A stretch of DNA of 64,000 nucleotides from Sipunculus nudus. Its lineage: Eukaryota; Annelida; Sipuncula; Golfingiida; Sipunculidae. This document shows positions 50,147 to 58,010 of the stretch, piece by piece. The translations under genes were made by a program, and so were the position numbers. The DNA lies in NCBI GenBank assembly GCA_026874595.1, contig CM049321.1, positions 25,035,479-25,099,478 on the forward strand, in the 5' to 3' direction. Within the stretch, counting starts at the first letter, position 1. Each line of letters opens with the position of its first letter. Under the pieces are notes generated by a model. That model was not told where the DNA came from, did not search any database, and was given only the letters and a program-made list of their open reading frames with translations.

Positions 50147-53100
50147 CATTAACAAACGGTGATGAGAAATTGAAGGTACTACAGCGAAAGCCCCTGATAT
50201 CCGGCTTTCACATTGTGGGAATATGCTTGACCTCGTGCCAGCGCTTTGGTTGCTGTATACGGAGAATTTGATTTGAAAAAGGTTGTTTAGTAGAAAGAGT
50301 AATATAAGATTACCAAAAATGTATCGTAACCACTGTGTAAGAAAAATAGCTACACATTAACATTTTATCAGATTAGTTATTAAATAATAGATGTTATATT
50401 CTTGATATATTTAATTAATAAGTTATTTTTTTACTCAGATGCCTTGGGTTCCTTTTTCTGAGCACGCTCGGAGGACCACAGTGCATTTCCTGGTGGTGGG
50501 TGATAGCTGGGTTGGGGATCATTCTGCTCATCCTCCTTGTCCTGCTGATGATACTCCTGCTTCCGAGAGGACTAAAACGAACAAAAAAGAGGTGAGACAC
50601 AAACAATCCTTTTTTGGCTTATTAATGCAGACCTGACAGAATTGGAACCGTATTTAATAATATGACTGTTGTTTATGATTCATTTTGACTCCGGAGGAAT
50701 ACTTTATCAGGAGACACAAATATTCATGCTTGAACTAGAACACTAATATTTACTACAATACCTTTCCTCGCCTTTATACATCAAACGCATCGTATGCTTC
50801 TCAGTATACGATTTCTCAAATATTTAAAGATTCAAGGTTACTACATAAATTTAAAATCATATTCTAAATTTGATATGTCAGTAAAAGGCAAAACTATGTT
50901 TCTGACAGCAAAGGCAATAAAATCACTGCTGAAGAAAATGAGTTTTTCTACTATGGCGAGGAAACCAAGCCCGTACTGGTGCGTGTGACTCAGGTCGAGA
51001 TGAAACCGCTTCAGTCTACGCCAACAGAGTCACCACAAGAGAACGACGGGGAATCGAGCACGCGAAAGGTAGGACTTCCATATTTATCCAATTCTATGAG
51101 ATTGAACATTCTAAATTTTGTCTCCAAAAGAAGTTCAATTATTTTTTATATGTCAAATATAAGAAGACCAAAAGAAAGCAGGATTTTTACGTTAACTGAT
51201 AGAGAATAGAACCTACTAATTATATGCTTTAAAAGAAAAAACCTTCAAAATGAAGATACTTATCAGAGCACATACATCTGCATTAGTTTTTTTCATATTC
51301 AATGAGAACATATAGATTAACAAAACAGAGGTGAACCCGGATATAACTCTTAACGGACGGCTCTCGTTTAGCTGATTGACTTTTTCTTAATTTAGGCCTG
51401 CCAAATCACTCTGTTTTTTAAAAGATGCACTCTTTTTTTGAGGAGTTCCTGAAAATGACGCAAATAACCTCTTTTTCACTCTTTTTTTCAGCAGCACTCT
51501 TTTCCCTTCTTGTTTTCATTGAGATAATTCTCATGTGAACTGTTTCTCTCCTATTTAAACAGTCCAGTTAGAACCAGAATGGGACATTTCTCAATGTTTT
51601 GGGTGCAAATGTCCAGCATGTGTCACATCATGTAGAAAATGCCCTTTTCTTTATGCAGCTGGATGCGCGCCATGTATTTTTCTGATTGTATATGCATCGA
51701 TATATCTACACAATTGTGGTATGCGAAGCATATCTTTAATCAGTCGGTGATAAAAAATGGGGAATTGACACTAATTTTACTCTTTTTTCACTCTTTATTT
51801 CAAAGAAGCCTTTTTTCCGGAGCAATTGCTCCTTTTTTTCAGTCCTTTACCTTTGGCAGGCCTGGAATTGTATCTCTTATATTGAACTATGTATCAAAAT
51901 TTGAATCTTGTTGATTTTTGTTTATATCTCTACAGGACGGATATGTGATTAATATTGAAAGAAAAAGAGAATTCAAAGAATTTATACCTGCTTTACCAGA
52001 AGAATACGACAATCAAAAGGTACTGCTGTATAATAAACATGTTTCTTCGAAGTGGTGTTTTGTATTTCAAAACCCCTGTAGGCGTTAACCAGTCATACTG
52101 ACAAGCAGAGAATTATAATTTCGTATGTAAAAGACTGTTGCTTATATTATGCTTGAAATAACTGTACCATATAATTTTAGGTTATATTTTGACACTATCC
52201 GTAGTGTTGTATATATAGGGAATAATTCACTATAAAAATCGCAGGTAGTAGCAGTGTGGGAAGTTATAAATCAAATATAATTGTAAACAATTGATTGGGC
52301 TTTAAACACCGGGCGTAGATAATCGTAGAAAAAATACTTGTAGAATGAAATCTTAGGCCAAAACTTCTCCCAGACTAATACCCATTTTAACGGGAAAATA
52401 ATTTATGTAAAAATAATCATCCGTAATAATGTTGCCGGTTTTGTAGTGTGAAAATGGATCTAAGTGTATGGTCTTTCATTATAATGAAATATTCAAAATA
52501 AATTTGATACTCTCTCGTATATTCATTGACAATATTTATATAAGTCAAATAAATCCAAATGAATTACGAATGATAATAGACAAATTATATGTAACCATTA
52601 AATAAATAAAATAATGTTTGCCAGCTCATACGCGACGTAATTATATGGTATATAACCTTAATATGAGTGATATATTAAGATTATTTTTATCACTCATGGG
52701 CATAAGAGAGGTATTTCAGTCTATGACTAGAAATTTATAAGGACTTTTCAGATTAACCCTGAGATGCAATAGACTGACATATTACATTTTTATACACCCA
52801 TCTCTGACGTTTAGTGTCGCCGCGATAACTTACCGGGGTTTTGGTGGATCGATTTTTATCCCTCCCGAGTTCCATTATTGACAAAATCTAAGCATATTCA
52901 AAAGATCAGAGTCACTAAGCTACCTTGTGGTATCGGCGCGATAACTTTCCAGAAATATTTATCAATATCATATATCGCCTAAGTCCAATTCCCAATACAA
53001 TCAATATATGTTTAATGAGGTCAGAGGTCACAAGACTTTGGTGACACAGTGATGAATTACCAAAAAAATAAAATGAATTGTCGTGAAACTCATTATGGAT

Positions 53101-53406
53101 ATTAACCAGTTACCAGTTTCTCAGCAAAATTCGTGCATATTTACTCATATGTGCTCCTATTATCACCAGGCTACTTTCGCCCCTCAGTATATGCAAAGAG
53201 CGCCATATATCATTTAAATGCAGTGTGTAGATAATCATGTTCTGCAGTATTATCGTCGCCATACATATTTTTTATATAATTAAATATAGTTGATTAACGA
53301 TGACTTTTATTCTCTTTTGTAGAGAGGAATCTTCCCTAAATCGAAGACAATGTCGCACACACCTGCCCTGAAAGCATTTCAAGGGTCTTCAGAGGAAAGA
53401 TTTTGA
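40715..53406 (+). CDS. Mucin-like gene B: complete transmembrane mucin with 39-residue repeats
   Basis: Ten exons: 40715-40739, 41706-41966, 42550-44447, 46573-46634, 47461-47654, 48880-49069, 50439-50591, 50909-51068, 51936-52019 and 53323-53406 (TGA). The total is 3111 nt, or 1036 residues. The order is: signal peptide (about 1-20), a Thr/Ser-rich region with about 14 tandem 39-residue repeats (about 128-675), a furin-type RKKR at 712-715, an SEA-like stalk (729-813), a Cys-rich/EGF-like module (814-892), a transmembrane helix (about 895-918) and a 118-residue cytoplasmic tail. It is expected at the cell surface as an O-glycosylated mucin, possibly cleaved in the secretory pathway. Exon phases match gene A from the stalk onward, so they are paralogues. 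The first exon is very short and is the least certain part. Confidence 0.85.
40862..41192 (-). mobile_element. tRNA-headed SINE, family 2, copy 2
   Basis: On the minus strand, 'gtggctcaggggtagatca' (A-box-like) and 'cgtgagttcgaatctcagc' (a good B-box) open an element of about 330 bp that aligns through its length with 9975-10303. It is inserted in the first intron of gene B. Confidence 0.75.
41529..41583. repeat. (TA)n microsatellite
   Basis: About 54 bp of TA in intron 1 of gene B. Confidence 0.95.
42550..44447 (+). CDS. Gene B large mucin-repeat exon with furin site
   Basis: One 1898-nt exon holds about 14 repeats of a 117-bp unit (42645-44288). Typical unit landmarks are ESTAGGGDTATTYTT, STKIPRTN and HTTSNGGT. 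One unit is two residues longer (extra I and Y). Every unit is rich in Thr and Ser, and some carry N-x-T/S sequons. After the array comes a Pro-rich spacer, then DASRKKRSSPQ, where RKKR fits the furin consensus RX(K/R)R. The exon closes with SLEMILQEQ, comparable to SLEELRGRL in gene A. Confidence 0.9.
42645..44288 (+). repeat. 117-bp coding minisatellite (mucin tandem repeats)
   Basis: Fourteen diverged copies of a 117-bp unit. Because 117 is divisible by three, all copies stay in frame. For the same reason the opposite strand shows long spurious open frames. Confidence 0.9.
45013..45367 (-). mobile_element. LINE C-terminal fragment (CR1/L2/Rex1-like)
   Basis: One minus-strand frame with three stops reads 'LQVAQNSAASLITCARSRDH', 'HWLPVNQRIIYKILLLTF', 'VVNKLNAPDYLTKLL', 'RCLRSSDKGLLHMPE' and 'RSFQVAVHRLW'. 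This is the conserved post-RT end (QN.AARL.T...R.HI...LHWLPV..RI.YKIL) of CR1/L2/Rex1-group LINEs. It lies in the intron after the mucin-repeat exon of gene B and is inactive. Confidence 0.85.
45930..46225 (+). mobile_element. Dispersed 'gcggaggcttgcattcc' repeat, copy 4
   Basis: It carries 'gttcacaacatcactcacgc', 'cgggaatgagccaataaaga' and the end 'ggtggaggcttgcattcctt' followed by 'tttctagtt'. It matches the copy at 33335-33685 and lies in an intron of gene B. Confidence 0.7.
46573..47654 (+). CDS. Gene B juxtamembrane exons, SEA-like segment
   Basis: Exons of 62 and 194 nt carry phases 0-2 and 2-1, the same as the 80- and 203-nt exons of gene A. They encode LKNLYQRMDAFEDLNVHLVS and a stalk with 'MKANYTLYLNPAKIVSG', two cysteines and a sequon in RNVSRS. 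The 62-nt exon must use the donor A|GTAGGT, because the next GT would include an in-frame TAG. Confidence 0.75.
47940..48085. repeat. Minisatellite, four units of about 40 bp
   Basis: Repeated 'tcttgaatgtcg' or 'ttttggatgtcg' followed by 'tcagtttgtttcac' occurs in the intron before the EGF-like exon of gene B. Open frames here are repeat artefacts. Confidence 0.75.
48517..48569. repeat. (TA)n microsatellite
   Basis: About 50 bp of slightly interrupted TA. Confidence 0.9.
48880..50591 (+). CDS. Gene B Cys-rich/EGF-like exon plus transmembrane exon
   Basis: The 190-nt exon has four leading cysteines and then C-x3-C-x5-C-x4-C-x14-C. The EGF-like module is completed by C-x13-C in the next exon. 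The 153-nt exon encodes 'CISWWWVIAGLGIILLILL' and a basic stop-transfer string ending in KRTKKR. Domain split, phases and exon length match gene A exactly. Confidence 0.85.
49930..50142. repeat. Hairpin of about 38-bp arms between two (TA)n tracts
   Basis: TA runs at 49930-49978 and 50107-50142 bracket a near-perfect inverted repeat. The left arm includes 'gatgccttttagattgactt' and the right arm, reverse complemented, includes 'gacgccttttagatagacca'. The loop is 'gtgttaataa'. It fits a very short MITE-like foldback inserted at TA. Confidence 0.65.
50909..53406 (+). CDS. Gene B cytoplasmic tail exons
   Basis: Exons of 160, 84 and 84 nt encode a tail with 'FFYYGEETKPVLVRVTQVEM', 'DGYVINIERKREFKEFIPAL' and a Ser/Thr- and Lys-rich end finishing EERF. 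Several tyrosines (YYGE, YVIN, YDNQ) could be phosphorylation sites, but no binding motif is certain. No canonical AATAAA is seen in the first 250 bases after the stop. Confidence 0.75.
51394..51863. mobile_element. Inverted-repeat element with AGGCCTGCCAAA ends
   Basis: AGGCCTGCCAAA at the left and TTTGGCAGGCCT at the right are perfect 12-bp inverted ends 470 bp apart. The interior is rich in 'cactctttttt' runs near both ends. Non-coding, in a tail intron of gene B. Confidence 0.65.
52020..53322 (+). other. Last intron of gene B, nothing recognised
   Basis: AT-rich DNA with no coding remnants or clear repeats. Two 'gcgcgataactt' or 'ccgcgataactt' motifs near 52820 and 52935 are the only recurring strings noticed. 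Confidence 0.4.
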
Positions 53407-53811
53407 TGAATGTAGCGGACAATCGGTTTTGAAATGATGCCCTTTAAGTATAAAAGTGTTCTTGGTGATTCATTGCGGAATCCGTACACGTCGTTCCACC
53501 TGGAGCAATGGTTTTAGAACTCTTTTTGATCTCAGTGGGTTCTGGATAGCCCACTCATGGTTCTTCATGTGCACTGCTTGACGAAAGGGGGCCCGAGAAC
53601 GCCACAAGACCATTTCCTGTGTAGAAAACTGTATGATAAAACTTAATTCATGGATTGTATATGATAAATAATATCATTTTTATATTTTATTTTAATATAT
53701 TACAGTATAATATAAAATCATGATATCATTACACATTTTTTAATATGAGATGGTACATAATATTATCTTGATATACCATGGTTTATCAAATATGTAATAT
53801 CATATTTCAAC

Positions 53812-55478
53812 CAGACATGGGGTGATTACTTGATATATGTAATCGATTACGATTTCGATTACTTTGAAAGTAAATGATTATGATTACAATTACGATTACA
53901 AAATAAATTTATGTAATCAATTACGATTACGATTACTTTATGATTACTTCAAAAAGTAATCATGATTACAGCCACGATTACAAACCTTAATATTGTCATA
54001 AGGTAATGCAAGAATTAGTTACTCTAACCTTTATACAAATGCATCAGAGAAAAAAAATACACAATATACAGATCCAATTGTTAGTCTCATCAGGATATGA
54101 GATAGATAGTCTGAAGAATAACTAGAAATTATTTATATAATTTCAAATGCTTGTTGTACATTATAAACATAAGTCTTGATTTTATGATTTCGCAGGGTGG
54201 GTTAAAGAAATTTCAAATACTTGTAGGGGCAGGTCCGGGCTAAATGCTGGCATATGCGGGGCAGGGCGGGCTACATGATTGAAATAGGGTTTCTGCGAGC
54301 GAAAATTATGGTTGTAGTAACAGTGATCACCTTTACAAGAATACAATGTCCATGTCTGTTCATGTTCCTTCGATTATTTCATTTTCTGAATTTTTGTAAT
54401 TATCAAAGTGCTCATATATCTTATTTTTCTATTTTTTTAGACAGATTCGTGTTTGCAGACCCCACTGAGTATGGTGTTGTACAAATGTAACTGGCCATAA
54501 TGTTGTATGTTAAGACTGTTCAGTACTGTAGGCTTAAACTTGTAGCCAGTATCACATATTACATAACAAGGCGTAGAGGATAGCACCAGCATGATTTCCT
54601 GTTACCTAATGAAAGCCACTACAGGGGCTGCATCTGGCTTTGTCACAGGCTGGATATAGCTTTGCATAAGCCACAAAGGCTGAGGTGTTCTCCTCAAGGA
54701 TCTGCTGAAGACCAGTGGCTGGTTTAGAGCACTATATCGGCAAACACTGCATGCAATAAAAAATCCATGCGCTTTTGATATCCTTCTCTGTGTACACCTT
54801 CTGGATAAGAGCTGGCCTCCCTCTGTATTTCCATGGAGAATCTAATTCTTTCTCCATTATAGTACCATAACCTTCCCCCTTTTCAGCTAAATAGCTAAGC
54901 AATTAATCATGACTAGGTTTAAAGTCTTTGCTCATATAGTTAATAATACTAATAAATTGATTTGAGAAGAGGTTATTGGCAGGTAAATATTACCTGCCTT
55001 TCTATAACTGCTCAGTTGAGCACTTCACCATGGTCTTTTAACAAAGTTATGATGACTATACTAAATATGATACAAATTAAATTTAAAATGCTGATTTTAT
55101 TTATTCCTCTCTTATTTCATCTCAAAATGCTCCCACAAACAATCCACCCAGCTTCCATTAGATACATCTACTACCTAAGTATGATATGATTGCTGTCAGT
55201 AGAACAGCTGCAGACTTCTCTCTTAATGAGTTTTTTAATCAGTGTTAAACATGAAAGATAAGTGATTTAGGAAACATTTACTGTAGCTTTTTAAATTGGA
55301 AATCACAAAAGTGATCAATGTAATCATATCTAATTATCATGATTACGATTACATTTGGAGAGTAATTGATTACGTTTTACAATTACTTTGCTTTAGAAAT
55401 AAATGTAATCGATTACGAAAACGATTACTTAAAAAAATGTAATCGATTGTAATCGTTTACGATTACCCCATGTCGGAC
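53812..55478. mobile_element. Terminal-inverted-repeat transposon remnant with GATTAC subterminal arrays
   Basis: The left end is 'agacatggggtgattac'. The right end, on the other strand, is 'cgacatggggtaatcg'. Both ends carry dense arrays of 'gattac' or 'gtaatc' over about 150-180 bp (53825-53990 and 55310-55470). The total length is about 1.66 kb. The layout suggests a class II element, possibly hAT-like, but no transposase was recognised and no target-site duplication was established. Confidence 0.6.
54596..54850 (-). pseudogene. Open minus-strand protein-like remnant inside the GATTAC element
   Basis: One minus-strand frame reads 'PWKYRGRPALIQKVYTEKDI', one stop, then 'SKPATGLQQILEENTSAFVA' and 'YAKLYPACDKARCSPCSGFH'. 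The composition is protein-like, but I do not recognise the family. It could be a decayed transposase exon or captured host sequence. Confidence 0.3.
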
Positions 55479-55555
55479 TTGTGCGCCACCAACATGGGCT
55501 CAAATCCCGGATCGGCCCAATGTTTTCCGCTGAGCAACTTATCTTCGTAACAATA
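55479..55555 (+). mobile_element. tRNA-headed family 1 repeat, truncated copy
   Basis: 'ggacttgtgcgccaccaaca', a B-box-like 'gggctcaaatcccggat' and 'cccaatgttttccgctgagc' match the family 1 copies near 57.6 kb in reverse. The A-box end is missing exactly where the GATTAC element ends, so the two share a junction. Confidence 0.65.
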
Positions 55556-55558
55556 AAC

Positions 55559-55561
<3 letters not shown>

Positions 55562-55603
<42 letters not shown>
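55562..55603. repeat. (TA)n microsatellite
   Basis: About 42 bp of TA. Confidence 0.95.
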
Positions 55604-55604
<1 letters not shown>

Positions 55605-57580
55605 TATAAATAGGTATATGTAAATAAATGATATAAACACACCTCACGCACACTAAAACTGAGGGTAAAGGATCTGCTAGATGGCCCGCGCTACACATAC
55701 TGTCACATGACAGTATTAGCACAAGGTTGCTTACGTAAAATACTAAATGCAGCTATATTAAATAATTAATGATAGATATAGTGACTGCGAATCCGGATAA
55801 ACGTGTGTTATAGCGTGCTATTTCAGCTGTGGTTATGCATATTATATTGACTTATATCCCTGCTGGTATTCTTGGCAAACTAAAGTGTATGATTTGAAAA
55901 ATACATTTAAACAGTCGGTATGATTGTTAAAGATGTTGATTTAACATAATATAGCTCAGTATTTTAATAACAATTCTTATATATAAGCGTCTTTATTCAT
56001 CGCCCTTGTGATAATTATCAAAGGGCAAAACAATAAAAGAAATAGAAGGACTGTGACTTTGTTATTTTATTTCATATTTAAGTAAGGAGTGTAACCAGAT
56101 AATTGTTTTTTTTTATTCATTATACATTGATATGGAGTATCATGTTTACATAATAGCGTAAGAACTTAGGTTAGAGAACACAGGTGCCTCATTTGATGTT
56201 AATTGCAGCACAGTTTAATTCCGCGGGAACCCAATCATGTCTTGAAGGCCCTAAAGTAACATTGTTTGTTGCAGACATAAAAAACGACGCACCTGCATAT
56301 TTTGCTTTCTCTCAGAGTTTAATCTCTGGAGGCGTGTCCATTTTAGTTTTCTTGCAGTTAATGACAAGCCGTATATTTCTGTTAAATGACTGGTCAGAAG
56401 ACGGTCGGAACATGTGACGTCAGCAGGCGTATATAAGCCATGGATAACTGGACCTCGTTACAAACGCCTGGGTCAGTGCCCCATTTAGGTGTATAGTCTG
56501 ACGGTTCTCTGCAGTCCAGAGGCAGGTCTGTGTTTGTTCTCCGTCTGAAACAGCTGAAAAGACGATGTTCCTGAACATAGAGCATTAATATCTGAGGACG
56601 GTCACGTAGATATCTCTGTAAAGGACTTCACAGTGGATATCGCAACCGCCGACGGACTAGTTAACCGGCGATGTGTATATACCGTGAGTGCATCCAGTAA
56701 CAGGCCAGGGCGATTAACGTGAAACTATAATGACACTGATTATTGTCGTGCCTAGGCATAATAAAATACCAAATACTTCGTGCTGGATAAATTCGGGTTA
56801 CCTCAGCTGTTAGAGACATTTCTTCAGTAATCCTACAGAGTTGGCTGTGAGCCTGTCTGTCAGACATCTCATCAGTTATCCTACGGAGGACGCTGTGAGC
56901 CAATCTGTCAGTGCTTTCTGGACTTTGCCTTAAGGGACAAGCGCGTGCCTCTGTGAGGAACTGTGTTGATTGGTAGCATAAGGCGCCGGCGAATCCCTGT
57001 GTATGTATAGAGTAAGGGCGGACTGAGCTCAGTAGTAACATTCAGGTGTCATGTGTGCGCGTCGATCATGTGATCCGAAGAAGTGTAAACAAGTAAACTT
57101 CGAGTGCTGTGAAAATCAAAGGAGTATACAGGACTTATTGATTGTGTTTGATTATGTAAACTATAGCGATCACCGATATATCTATACGTGTTGAACGCCT
57201 CTCCAGAGAAATGTAATTAATATATTTTATTATTTGTTTACTCATGTCTTTTTTTATCTTTTCGAGTGCATGTGAAAGTTTTAGCGAGTCTGGTTTACCG
57301 TTTAAAATAACATGGTCGTCCAATCAGCGAGGTATTGTGTTGTGACAAAGTCATTATAACCATAATATTTTGTTAATATAAAATCATGTGTAAATATATA
57401 TTACCCTTGTGTTTCTTTAATAAATAATTGTTTCACAAAAAGAATTTTTATCTCAGATATAACGTACCAGATATAAAGTGCAAGGTAACACCAGAAGAGA
57501 TAAGGATTTACAGGTATTTTACTTTGTCGTTAATTCATATATCGGTACAATATGCCGCTTCCCCGTTATCAGTTGGCTGG
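55604..57580. other. Intergenic DNA with a short direct repeat
   Basis: No gene recognised. Two direct copies of about 55 bp occur near 56805-56930, sharing 'cagt(a/t)atccta' and 'gctgtgagcc..tctgtcag'. Confidence 0.4.
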
Positions 57581-57735
57581 GTTACGAGGACAAATTGCTC
57601 AGGGGAAAACATTGGGGCGATCCCGGTTTCGAACCCATGTCGGTGGCGCACAAGTCCGGCGTACTAACCGCTTCGCTAGAAAAGCAAGCTTCACCAGCGA
57701 GACAGTTCGGTCCGCTTTTATGTCACCCCATAACA
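57581..57735 (-). mobile_element. tRNA-headed family 1 repeat, copy 1
   Basis: On the minus strand 'tagcgaagcggttagtacgc' fits an A-box and 'atgggttcgaaaccgggat' a strong B-box. The element continues to 'attgggg..tttcccctgagc'. It runs from about 'gttacgagg' to 'ccccataaca' on the plus strand and is about 155 bp. Confidence 0.7.
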
Positions 57736-57853
57736 CACCCCTCTTAAGAGCGTTCTGCTATCAGAACAAGACTAATTATCCTAGGAGTCACACTTTGGTG
57801 AGCTATTCCCTGGGCCACAAAATTTACCGTCACGTCGGACGAGCCCCCATTTT

Positions 57854-58010
57854 GTTACGAAGACAATTTGCTCAGGGGAAAATATTCTTGGCCGATCTGG
57901 GATTCGAACCCCTAAGGGTGGCGCAAATGTCCGGCGTTCCAACCGCTTCGCTAGAAAAGCAAGCTTCACTAGCGAGACAGTTCGGTCCGCTTTCATGTCA
58001 CCCCGTAACA
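57854..58010 (-). mobile_element. tRNA-headed family 1 repeat, copy 2, with TGTTACG inverted ends
   Basis: It has the same layout and length as copy 1, in the same orientation and 118 bp away. The plus-strand ends are TTGTTACGAAG and CCCCGTAACA, giving a short inverted terminal TGTTACG. Its B-box is 'aggggttcgaatcccagat' on the minus strand. Confidence 0.7.

Noticed and set aside
56184-56417. 77-codon frame upstream of the P450
   Set aside because: No homology signal, no splice partner, and ordinary composition for chance open frames in this region.
57854-58010. tRNA gene in the family 1 repeats
   Set aside because: A- and B-box-like strings are present, but no paired acceptor stem or proper anticodon arm can be drawn, and several diverged copies exist. 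It is a tRNA-derived repeat.
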